Assembly: GCA_030272585.1 (NCBI GenBank)
Contig: BSYQ01000002.1
Location: forward strand, 6,820,001 to 6,884,000
Reading direction: 5' to 3'
DNA length: 64,000 bases
Origin: Bryopsis sp. KO-2023
Taxonomy: Eukaryota; Chlorophyta; Ulvophyceae; Bryopsidales; Bryopsidaceae
A model generated the notes under the pieces. That model made no database searches. It saw nothing but the letters and a program-made list of their open reading frames with translations, and was not told where the DNA came from. Numbering within the stretch: position 1 is the stretch's first letter; each line of letters begins with the position of its first letter. Below are positions 44,227 to 55,100 of this stretch, piece by piece. The position numbers were made by a program, and so were the translations under genes.

Positions 44227-45290
44227 GAGATACAAACCCTAACTGGCTCAAGGGTTCCCTCTTTGTAAATGCCTCCGATGCTATAGGCTCTGGCCTGGCA
44301 TGTCTTGGAATTTTTTTCGTTGGTTGGAGCCTTGTTGGAGCAAGGAGGCACGCTCTGTCTCTCTCGATCGTCGATTTTTATCGACAGGTTTTGCGCCGAT
44401 TTTGGCATGACCAGGCGTGATCTGTTTTTTTGGTGAAGCACTGCCTTCCTTCTCATTCTTCCATAAAACGAAAGAAAATTTATGTACAGAGTTCCTTTTT
44501 TTTTCGACGGTTAAAAAGAAATGGGGTCGACGTGTGTTAAGAAGACTCGATTTTGTTTTTGGAGTAATATTTTTGAATAGATTGATAGAATATTTTTGGA
44601 ATATTTTTGTCTTTTTTTTCTTCTCTCCATATACAAGGTGCTGCAGCTCAGTATAGAATCATCAACACCACCAATCAAAATATTCTCAGAAAAATAGAAT
44701 AAGAAAGCAGAATTTTTTCCAAAAAAAAACCCAACCAAGCTGAATATATATATAGAAAAAACAAGCAGCATATTAAGAAAATCCGAAAAAAAAGAAACCA
44801 TTAGATTTTTTTCAAAAACAAAAAAGAACTGCCACCAAGCATCCATCAACTGTCTTCCAAAAAAAAAGAGCCAACAGAAAAATATAAGACATGCCAGGCC
44901 AGTAGCATTAGAAAATGAAAGAAAAATCAAAAACCCTATTACCCCTGGAAAAAAAAGTCCACTTCATCGAAAACCAGCCCTGGGGAAGACAGCAAATCTA
45001 TCCTCGGAAAACTTCTTCGAGAAAACTCTAATGTGTTAGACAAAAACTGTTGTTTCCAACCAACCCAAAATCTTACAAAAAATGCCAGGCCAGAGCAAAA
45101 AGTATCGAGACCATTCACAGAGTCCAAAGTCCATGTGCTTCCTTCTCCAGCACAATTTGTTTTCCACATCACCGACGTTTGATCAGCACTTGGGATTTCA
45201 CACAGGGTTTTCGTTTCACCAACCAGCCGAAAATATTACAAGACATGCCAGGCCAGAGCCTATAGCATCACTAGGGTTTTTTGTGAAGTT
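44227..45290. other. region between the two convergent cysteine-rich genes
   Basis: Holds four R4 motif copies (one plus, three minus) in T-rich sequence. A 77-codon minus ORF at 44,939-45,172 has two cysteines and no domain; it may be a relic of a third family member but I cannot show that. Confidence 0.5.
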
Positions 45291-45796
45291 TCAAAAGTTG
45301 CGGTGTTTACTGCAGCAAATCTCGGCCTGGGTCGGGGAATGGCGAGCTTGCGATGGGAAGCCTCCTTCGTCCAAGCACTTCAAAACGACATCGTCGCATT
45401 CTTTTGCAGATTCGCAGTCAACGCACCACTCCTCGCTATGGCCTGAACGAGAAAAATTGGTTTGAAAACCACCAACGAGTTCGTTGCATTAATATTCAAC
45501 GCTGACCCAAGGTTTCGCTTTTAAAAAACACACCAAGCGACAAAAAATACAAGGCTGACCAAAAATACCTCAAGCTAGGCCAGAGCCTCCACACCAAGAG
45601 ATGAGACCCACAGCAAACAGGGCTGCAGTTTTCGCAATTCGGAAAAAAGCGAAAAAAACGGGGGGAAAAGAGCGTTGGGGAAAAACAACCTCCTCTCTCT
45701 GCGCGGCGCACCTTCCGTAAAAACTACTGGACCGGGAAACGCCCCCACTGTCGCAGCCATAAGGATCAAGACAACGATCGCGATAAATTTCGACAT
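45291..45796 (-). CDS. small secreted cysteine-rich protein 2, two exons
   Basis: Exon 1 is 45,712-45,796 and exon 2 is 45,291-45,442; donor GAAG/GTGCGC, acceptor TCTCGTTCAG, phase 1, 237 nt, 78 residues. The signal peptide MSKFIAIVVLILMAATVGAF is close to that of paralogue 1. The mature part has WC-x2-C-x5-C-x6-C and EICCS, six cysteines. I chose the second of two in-frame ATGs (45,796 rather than 45,820) because it matches paralogue 1 (GCCATGTCGAA in both). The two genes point towards each other. An R4 motif lies in the 269-bp intron and another begins about 20 bp after the stop. Function unknown. Confidence 0.75.
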
Positions 45797-47054
45797 GGCG
45801 GCGCACGCGGGCCCCTTCATTTTTCCACCCTGGTGATGCGGGCTAAATTAAACACCAGCCTCCAACTGTTCTGAAAAAAAAAGAAAGCAACTACTTTCAA
45901 AAGGAAAAAAGACAAAGCGGGAAAACTTCCCCAAGTAAAGCGATCGGCAGAACTTCAACCGCTTTTGTTGGGGGATTTGAGTCGACGGGTTTTTTGTTCA
46001 TGCGTTTCTTGAATCGCCCATCACCATTCGTTGAGATCACCCAATCAATTGGCTTTCTCTTCTTGGAAATCCTGATGATGCTGAAGGCTCTGTCTGACCT
46101 GGTATGTCTTGTAATATTTTTGGCTGGTGGGTGCACAACTTGAAAGAGCAAAACCAGACACAAATCCAAGGCTCCTTTTTGTATCGCATTGCACTGACCA
46201 TGCTGGTTAGGTTTCATCATTAAAATCCCCCGATGCTACAGGCTCTGGCCTGGCATGTCTTGTGATATTTTCGGTTGGTTCCTGAACGATTCTTAGGAAA
46301 TCAATAGTTGGGAATCCATGTGTCAGACCTGGGGGTACTGGCGCAGTCGGACATGCTGCGACAATGCTTAGTCACTGCCAGCTGTTGAGTTACACAAATT
46401 TTCCCAACACCAGCACTGCCATCGATGCAACTTGCAGTCTTGAAGACTCTCTTGAAGGTCTGTCAACGCTGAGTGGAGCCAAAATCGAATCGAATCGGTA
46501 GGAATCTTGGAAATCAAATCGGTGTACTTCCCTAACTCCGACTCCGTCACTCCGACTCGCATCAAGTCCGACATCCGCAACTCTGACTGTTGTATGTCTG
46601 ACAAACACCGAAAAAGAGGGGGGGAGTAAACCCCAAACCATATAAGTCAACACAACGGGGGACTGTCATGGCGTTACGTCAGACACACTTGAATATCATG
46701 ACAAAAAAGGCCGTTGGCCAAATCCTCCGTACGGCGATCTTTCTTTCCCTTCCCTTACAAATACGTGCGACTCCTCCGATAGCCTACACAGCATTTCCAC
46801 AGCGCAGCGTTGTTAGGGCAGGACTTTTCACAGTACTTTGCGGTGTTCCGTCGTCGACGACGTCGCCGCCGACGCTGTCGTACGTCGCCAGTCGGACAAG
46901 CGATTTTCATCTCGGTATTGGGTACATATTTGATTCGGTCGATAAGGGATTTGTCTTGTTCAGTTTACTTTGTCTTGTAAGAACTGTCGTTGTTTCATAG
47001 AGCGACTTTGGTCGCAACTGTGATTGATCCGTGACACGTGCTGTGACCGGCACC
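45797..47054. other. spacer upstream of the fucolectin-like gene
   Basis: Two R4 motif copies on the plus strand. A 110-codon ORF at 46,668-47,000 begins with an ATG but shows no domain, signal peptide or paralogue, so it is not called. Confidence 0.45.
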
Positions 47055-47597
47055 ATGGCGAGCCTGCTGAAGATGAGTCGTGTCATTGCAACCGTTTTGC
47101 TGAGCGCCCTCGCGCCAGGTACGAGATATTCGTCGTCGGATCAATGCAAAATAACAGCAAAACGTAGCGTACTCAGCGGTTCTATGTGTATCGCAGCCGT
47201 TTCCTCCTCTGAGTGCGACTTTTTCAAGGTGGAAGGTGGGTACTTGGATTCGGCTGGCGACTTTGGTGGAGACTTCAAGTGCTCTGCCTACCCCTCTCTC
47301 GAAGCTGCGAAAGAGGAATGCCGTTCGATGGTCGGTTGCGATGGTTTTTCCTACGGACCTTGGGGGAAGGGCGTTGGAGGCTGTCTAAAAATGAACAGAA
47401 AAGGCGGATTCACCGCCAATCCAGATTACGTCGGCTACCATAAGACCCTGATGGGGTGTTGCGGTGAGGACAAACTGGAGAAGGCGCAGTGCCATGTACA
47501 GGAAGCCAGACATCTAGAGAAGACGGTCTCGAGGGGTGAAGGCGTCGAGAAGCTGGTCTCACGCGGAAAACCTACTACCCAGTCCTCTACATACCAG

Positions 47598-47781
47598 TGT
47601 TTCTGCCAACGATGTTCCAGTGAAAAACGCAGGAAACACGTTACAAAGCAAGACATACAAGCGCCCATATTATACTTCAACTGGATCTCCTTCGAACAAC
47701 AAAGTCTGACTGTCAATCCCCAAGACTTCCTCGGGTTTACCACAGACGTCCTCGACACATGGAACGTCGGAACTAGAAACA
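47598..47781 (-). repeat. 3' LTR of element 2
   Basis: 184 bp. It has ten bases at its outer end (TGTTTCTGCC on the plus strand) that are missing where the 5' LTR meets the primer-binding site. Nearly the same bases recur just inside the LTR at 47,784-47,793, in the purine-rich stretch before the LTR. Confidence 0.9.
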
Positions 47782-47823
47782 ACTGTTTCTGCCCACCATG
47801 CTTCTACTATCATGCAACAATAA

Positions 47824-49197
47824 TCAACAATCAAAACGAGATAACAAATCTGCAAGAATGTTAGACCTACCCGGGATAAACCGAACATTAGGACAATACC
47901 ATTGTAAAAAATCCAAACGCCGACGGACAAAAACTGAAACATTATCTGACATCAAACTAAATGTGCTGGCATTGTCAGTATAAATACTAACAGAGCGTCC
48001 GTACACCCAAGGTGAAAAACTACGGATAGATCTACACAACCCCTCGATTTCCAACTCATTACTGTGTTTGTATGCAAAATCTGCATTCCAAACTCCTGCA
48101 GAACATTTGATAATTCTTTTCCCTTGAACCAAACAAGCCCCCCAACCTTTAGAACTTGCATCAACCCAAATCTGATAATCATTTTTATCATCTGGCCATT
48201 TTGTACTGATAGTGGCTTTTTTTATGAAATCCAATATCAAAAACCATTTCTGATGATCACCGCCTTGCACTTGTCGGGCCAACCATAATAATCTATGGGC
48301 TCCAGGTAAAAATCGAATCATCTGTGCAAGCCACCCAAAAAACATCCTCCACTCTGTAGGAGTTTGAGGCATCCTGAGTCCCTCGAATCTTTTAAGCTGA
48401 AAATCAAGTGGGTGATATCCTTCGGGAGTGATAATCCCACCTAAATATTGAAAATTTTTTTGCCACCACCTACATTTTTCATAATTCAAAACCCAACCTG
48501 TAGACTCTAAAGCTTTCAAAATAATCCTCAAATCTTTCTCATGCTCAGAATGGGAATTTGACAAAATTAATATATCATCCATATAAATCAAAACTTGACT
48601 AGAAATTCTTTTCATCACAGGAGTCAGACTCTTATGAAGACCCCTTAAAAATTCAAACCCTGAATTTTTGTACCCAAATGGCATGCATTTCCACCTAAAA
48701 TATCGGCCTCCAATTCTGAAACCGAAAAACTGCCACAATGAAGGATCAAGCCTAACCTGATGATAAGCAGCCAACAAATCAAGTTGGCTACCTATTGTAT
48801 ATCCCCGAATACTAGACAAAGTATGCTCTCGCTGTGTAACTCCAAACGAATCTAACGCAACATGAGAATTAAACCGACGAAAATCAAACACCATACGGAT
48901 CTGACCTGTTCGATTCCTTACTACATCTGCATTTTTTGGTGTTGCCATAACTGGAATAATATACCTTGGTTCAATAAATGTTTCTTCCACAGCCCCTGAA
49001 TCCAAAACTTTTTGTGTTGCTTCCATCAATTTTTTATCCTCTGATGAACCACTTGTATATCGTGCTGCATCAATTCCCCGTTCCAATGGTTTTATCCATG
49101 GTAAAGATTTCACTTCATGCACCAAACATCGCCCTAATTTTCCACTAAATAAAAATGGAAAACTCGATCGATACAGCGCTCCGGGCGACCGAATCAC
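47824..49197 (-). CDS. reverse transcriptase-RNase H of LTR element 2
   Basis: 457 codons, overlapping the gag-protease stop in the -1 frame (GTG ATT inside CAG TGA TTC). Reverse transcriptase: RMVFDFRRFN, GSQLDLLAAYHQV, MPFGYKNSGFEF, YMDDILILSNS. RNase H: QIWVDASSKGWGACL, SNELEIEGL, YTDNAST. It ends LLSRFDC-stop, at the point where element 1 has its in-frame UAG. No integrase follows. The overlap lacks a canonical X XXY YYZ heptamer (only GTT TTT C), so how pol is translated is unclear. Confidence 0.92.
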   Translation of the reverse strand: MIRSPGALYRSSFPFLFSGKLGRCLVHEVKSLPWIKPLERGIDAARYTSGSSEDKKLMEATQKVLDSGAVEETFIEPRYIIPVMATPKNADVVRNRTGQIRMVFDFRRFNSHVALDSFGVTQREHTLSSIRGYTIGSQLDLLAAYHQVRLDPSLWQFFGFRIGGRYFRWKCMPFGYKNSGFEFLRGLHKSLTPVMKRISSQVLIYMDDILILSNSHSEHEKDLRIILKALESTGWVLNYEKCRWWQKNFQYLGGIITPEGYHPLDFQLKRFEGLRMPQTPTEWRMFFGWLAQMIRFLPGAHRLLWLARQVQGGDHQKWFLILDFIKKATISTKWPDDKNDYQIWVDASSKGWGACLVQGKRIIKCSAGVWNADFAYKHSNELEIEGLCRSIRSFSPWVYGRSVSIYTDNASTFSLMSDNVSVFVRRRLDFLQWYCPNVRFIPGRSNILADLLSRFDC

Positions 49198-52100
49198 TGA
49201 AAAACCGGAATAGAAAATACTTTCCCATCAAAACTCAAAGCTTTCCCTACTTCTGAAACAGCCGAAAGAATATTCATTCTGGGAGTCAAATTTTTCGGAA
49301 TATTTCCCACATTCGAAATCATCACACTCAACGATTGTTGGCCAACTTTGGGATGGACCACAATCCCTGGAATAAAAGAACAATCCTGCCAAACAATATC
49401 CCTTTCAATCTCATATGGCAAACGTACCATCACACTCGATCCTGGGGCCAATAAAAGAGAACGATTCAAGGGTAAAAAAAGCCGGGAACCACGGCGAGAA
49501 GGCGAGTAAGAAACTCGCTCTTTCACACGAAGATAAGCATCATCATCGCCAGGAGACAAAGGAATCTGCGCATGAGCGGGGAGACTCGTCAAACAACATG
49601 GAACAGTCCGGCCACAATTGGAAAACTTCAAACAACGTCGCCGAGTGTCCACAATTGCGCCAAGGGAGGACAACGAACCCATCCCCAGTAAAACATCATA
49701 TCCAGGCTGATCGATAATGATGAAAGAACACTGCATGTCCTTTGGTCCAATTGCAAGAGAAACATCACTGACTTCGCCAATAGGAGCACAAACACGCCCA
49801 TCCGCCATGCGAAGTTTGCGTGCGCTGGTGCGTGCATGTTCCAGGAGATTTAACTTTTGAGCCAGGTGCTTCCCCATCACATTCACAGCGGATCCCGTAT
49901 CAACCAACGCGTAAGATTCCACCGTTTTTGCAGTTGACGCCGTAAGGCGCACAAGCGTCGACAAAAGACCTCCTGAATCAACCGATTTAATAGTCGTGTG
50001 GTAAATCGGCGATGCCCAAACAGGTTCCACATGGCCAGCATGTGACAAAGGAACAGAACAATCACGAACCAATTTCCCTCGCTTAGTTCGCTTCTTTCGA
50101 ACATCCCTCTCGACTCTGGTCGGCTCTGGCACAACTGATGCAACCATAACAGGTGCTTCCTTTTCATCCTCCTGTATTTGTTCCAAAGGAGCGAACTGAT
50201 TAGAATGCTCATACTCTTGATATGGATCATTCATACCACTCGAAACACCTCCTGGAACTCCACCCATGTATGCTGCATATTGCCCATACGGTCCATACTG
50301 TGGCGAATGCAAACCCTCAGGCTCAGTATAATAGGCCGCATTCGGTTGTGGGAACTGCCGGATCGTTCCTTGCCTGAACCTATTTCGATTAGGCGCTCCA
50401 TTCGATCGGCTCAACCACTGGATATATCCTCGAAATCTGGAATCTTTTCGACATAGGTCTGCGACGAAACGTTTTACTGCTCCAATGGGAACATCTCGCA
50501 TCGTTTCAAACCAATCTTGCGAGTCATTCCGTCCTCGCTGAAAACCTGGTTTCATATTCGTGGACTCCTTTTTCACAAAGTCGACATCCATAGGGTCATT
50601 CGCAGTATGTTTTTTTGGATCCTCAAACTGGAAAACATTCCCAAGCCATTCTCGAGCGTTGAACAAAGCATCTGTGTAATCCCGAGTTGCCATTCCAGCA
50701 ACGCCATTGCGACAGTCTTTGGGCAACAAACCCAAAAAAATCTCTTTTATGCGCGCATCTTCAAGATCATGTTCAACGGCATACGCTTCTCCTCTGAACC
50801 TCTCAAGCCACTGCAACCAAGTCTCGTCTCGCGATTTCTTACACCTTCTCAGTTCTTCCTCCTTTTCCATTGGTGAACTGATAATTAATGTCGTATGGAC
50901 TACAGTCAGAGATAGGACTTTACGGTTACGGTCACCGTAACCGGACCGTAACCACCGTAACCGGACCGTAACCGGAGTACAATTTTCGTCAGAAAATCGT
51001 ACTTTTACGGCCGTAACCGTAGCACCGTACCACTCCGTACCGCTCCGTACCGGACCGTAACGACCGTAACGGCCGTAACAACCGTGAACCGTAGAAAGTG
51101 ACCCCCGCAGGCATACTATGGATCCGATCACGATTTGATCGGTCGCCGATCAAGCAGTGCGACCGATCAAATCGTGATCGGCCGATCACCGATCTGATCG
51201 GTCGCCGATCAGGTCTGGCAGGGCCGATCATCGATCAAGATCGGCCGATCACCGATCTGATCGGTCGCCCTGCTTGATCGGCAGTTTTTGATCGGCCTGA
51301 TCGTGATCGGCCGATCAAAAACTGCCGATCAGGTGCCGACAGGGTGCGGCGCTTGATCGAGATCGTGATCGTGATCGGCGCGATCGACTATAATCGGCTT
51401 GCGCCGATCATGATCGGCGCAACACCGATCATGATCGGTGGGTCGTCTGCGTCAAGAATCGATCATTGATCGCGGGTGAGATGCAGTTGAGTCACGCGGG
51501 CACATCGCATGTTCGGTTGCTGTTAATCTGGTGAGCGTTTAACTCCACGTCTTATCAGCGCCCCGTTCGAAATGGGCCGGCATGGAAAAAGAAAAGCGCT
51601 CGTCACCCCTGCGAGGTCGGGGCAACGCCCACACACGTCCCAGAGGAGACCAGTTCCGACCGGATCTGGAAGCGGGGGGTTGGAACCTCGTCGCCAGGGC
51701 AGCGTTCCATCCGTGGGGCCGCAGGGGTCGGGGCAAGCATCTGACCTGACCAACAGTGCGTTACTCCCTGATCTGTTCCGCCTTGTTGTACTCTTATGGT
51801 TTTGTGGGGGGGTGAGGTGTTCCCTTGTTGGATTGTGTGAGGTGCTTGTGCTTTCTCCAGTTGTTCTGGTTCTGCTTTTATGAGGTGTTTGTCCTGTCCT
51901 GCCCTGCCCTGCAGTGAACAGAAATGGAAAGGAAGCTGATCTGCTGGAACTGGGTGCAAGCCCTCCTGTGATTCCTGTTCGGAGAAGTAACACATGGGTT
52001 GACAAGATGTATGTCAGCAGTCCAGAAGGCAAGATCCTGGTGTATAAGGATGATCGGGGCAGAAAGGTGGTGTCGTGCAGAATCTGTCATGAACAATTGT

Positions 52101-55100
52101 CATGGGTGAAGGGAGGCAGGATCCCCCTTTTGAATCATGCGGCCAAACACGGTATCCGGATCAGTTCCGAAATGGAAATTGCTGTCGCGGAAGGCTTTGA
52201 GGGCTGCCATTTGAAAAGGCAAACGGATCAGGACATGAAAACAGGCACACAAGGGGGTCGGATCAGTTCTTTTGGGACCCAGAAAACACTCCCGTTTGTG
52301 TCTAAATGGGGACCTACTACCCGGGAGTTCCAGTCGTACCGGCACAAGGTTATGTGCTATCTGGTCAGCGTCGGGGCCCCCTTCAGGACAGTGGAAGATC
52401 AGCACTTCCGAGACATGTGCACTCAACTGAACGCATCTGCTCCGCCTCTATCAGCGAAATCCATGTCTCACCAGGTCGGATTGTCCTCCAACAGGCTTAA
52501 AAAAAAGATGAAGGATATGGATCTGAGCAGATTCCGACCATGCTTTGTTGCTGATGGTTGGTCTCAGCAGCCCAAGCATTGGTTCGCGATGGGGGCTGTC
52601 TACATACACCGGGACCCGGAACAGGATCTGTTCGAACTCAAGCGGATCAGTCTCGGGACCTGGGAAATGGAGGGTACCGCAACTGCTGTGGACATTTGCA
52701 CAAAAATGAACGAGATCAGGGAGGACTTTGATCTGACCGGATATCAGGCCAGCATCGTTACCGATCACGAGTCCAGAATGGGGGCAGCATGTGAAATGAA
52801 CTACAGTTACGATTGGCACGGGTGCGGGACACACAGAATAAATTTGGGGGTAAAGAAGGGTCTGAAAAATGCCCCCCAAAGCGTGAACGACCTTGTGGCC
52901 AAAGTACACGATCTGTGCAGAACAGTGATGGGTGCATCCACTCATTGGGAAAAGCTGAAACAGATTCAGATCGATCGAGCCAAAAGAAAAGAAGCTGATC
53001 TGGAACGGCAACAAGCGGAGGCTGCTCCCCAAGAGTTAATTTATGTGGTCCGGTCCTCGACAGCCACGGGTGCCTCTGCGATTGGCAACGGTGGGCTTGG
53101 TGAGAGCCCCGGTCCATCTCAAGTTGATGAGGATGAACTTCTGGAGGATGCACAAGAGGAATCTAATCAAAACGACCATCAGAGCCAGGAACAGGACGAC
53201 CCCACATCACAGGAAATATATTCAAGTGATGAAGACGCATGTCCCGATGATGGAGACGACGTGGAGGAGGCAGAAGACTGCCCAGGACCTGTCCGCAGAT
53301 CTGACAAGGTTCTCAGACTGACCTTGGCGGTGGAGACTAGGTGGAACAGCATCTGGTACATGTTGCATCGATTGTTGATTTTGAAACCCGATCTGATCCA
53401 GCTCTTTCCCCTCCTTCCCCCCCAATACAATATCAACCCCCAAGAATGGAAAGTGCTGCTGGAACTGTACCTGGTTCTGAGGCCATACAAGGAAGCAACC
53501 AAGGTACTGGAGGCAGAAAAGAAGGTGACGGGGAGTGCCGTCCTGATGCTCATGGCTCGGATCAGCGCTGCGGTAGATGCCATGAACATCGAGGAACCGG
53601 ATGTGATAGACTTCAGAGATGTGCTCCGCACAGTCATGGACCATGAATTTGACGATCCCGCATGGCTCCTGGCCGTCGGGTGCATGCAGCATCTGGATCC
53701 GACCAAACTATCACTCGAAGACGCTGAGGTGAATCGGTATTTGTGGGGCACCCCAGGGCGCTTTCCTTGCTTGAGGAAGCAATTCAGCAGACCTGATCTG
53801 TGGGTTTCAGATGTGCTGCAAGAGTGCGTGACTCTGCTGAAGGAGATCCGGCTGCGATCAGATTACAGAGGTGTTGACAATCCGGGGGAAGGCAGAGAGG
53901 GAAAAAAAAAGAAAAAGGAAAATCTCGAACGGGACTGGCTCAGTGTGTGCCCTCCTCCATCTGCTACGGGCGGTTCTAATTCTGATGAGTGGGAGCGATA
54001 TTGTGGGGTCAGGAGGGTTATTCAGAGCACTTCATCTGTTCTGGACTGGTGGAGGGTACACCAGGCGGCATACCCAACAGTTTCGATCCTGGCTGCCGAG
54101 TATCTCTGCATCCCAGCCTCCAGCGCCTCGGTTGAGCGGATGTTCAGTGTCAATGGCCACCAGCTGAACAAGCGCAGGAGGGCGATGGAGGAGAGCAAGG
54201 TCAACCAACTGACCGTGCTCCGGGACAATCTGCATCTGTTCAGGGCATGACCTGAACTGCTTCTGTTTGATTGTGTGGGACAATCTGCAGTCTGATTCAG
54301 AACCCTCCTGTTTCGGAGGAACTCTCCTTTTTTTGGTTTGGGGTGCCGGGTATGTTCTCTGTTTGGGGTGCTGGGTATGGATCAGACAATCTGCATCTTG
54401 ACCTGGTGTGATTTGCCCCGAGTTTTGTTTGTTTTGGTATGGGTATGTAATCCAAACTTTTTTGAATGCTTGGTAAAAAGTTTCAGAGGTTTCCACAGAT
54501 TCCAGCACTGATTCAGCCCACACAGATAACCCTCTGTTTATGGTTCATGGTTCATTGCATGACTCAAACAAAACAAAAAGTTTCAGAGGTTCCACAGATT
54601 CCAACACTGATTCAGCCCACACAAATAACCCTCTGTTTATGGTTCATGGTTCATTACATGACTCAAACAAAACAAAAAGTTTCAGAGGTTCCACAGATTC
54701 CAGCACTGATTCAGCCCACACAAATAACCCTCTGTTCATGGTTCATGGTTCATTACGTGAATCAAAAAACAGATAACAGATACCAGACTGGTTCATGGTT
54801 CATTACGTGAATCAAAAAACAGATAACAGATCCCAGACTGGTTCATGGTTCATTACGTGAATCAAAAAACAGATAACAGATAACAGATAACCCTCTGTTT
54901 ATGGTGACTCAAAACAGGTTATTTAATTTGGCTCCTCCTCCTCCACCAACCTCCCATCCGGTCCAACCCTGACCCGATACACACGTGTGCGGTCTTCAGG
55001 GATCGGTGCAAAGTCGACCGAGCCAGTATCCAGGTCCCTCATTACGTTTCGGTCCTCCAAACGGGTCTGATGGTGGAAGAGGCCTTCACGGACTCTGTGG

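Larger units (their letters stand above)
41139..46281. repeat. nine copies of a ~48-bp dispersed motif (R4)
   Basis: The motif reads about GATGCTATA, then GGCTCTGGCCTGGCATGTCT, then TGTAATATTTTCGGTTGGT. Copies: 41,139-41,185 (+), 43,940-43,990 (+), 44,277-44,326 (+), 44,876-44,911 (-), 45,060-45,108 (-), 45,219-45,270 (-), 45,556-45,592 (-, weak), 46,077-46,132 (+), 46,231-46,281 (+). In both small secreted-protein genes one copy lies in the intron and one shortly after the stop codon, always in the sense direction of the gene. The first copy is in an intron of F-box paralogue F, antisense. I have not seen it elsewhere in the window. Confidence 0.85.

Noticed and set aside
46668-47000. 110-codon ORF before the fucolectin-like gene
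   Set aside because: ATG start but no domain, no paralogue, and no clear signal peptide or membrane pattern.
49190-49205. Canonical -1 slippery site in element 2
   Set aside because: The overlap is in the -1 frame, but the sequence GTT TTT CAG TGA does not fit X XXY YYZ and no strong hairpin follows directly.
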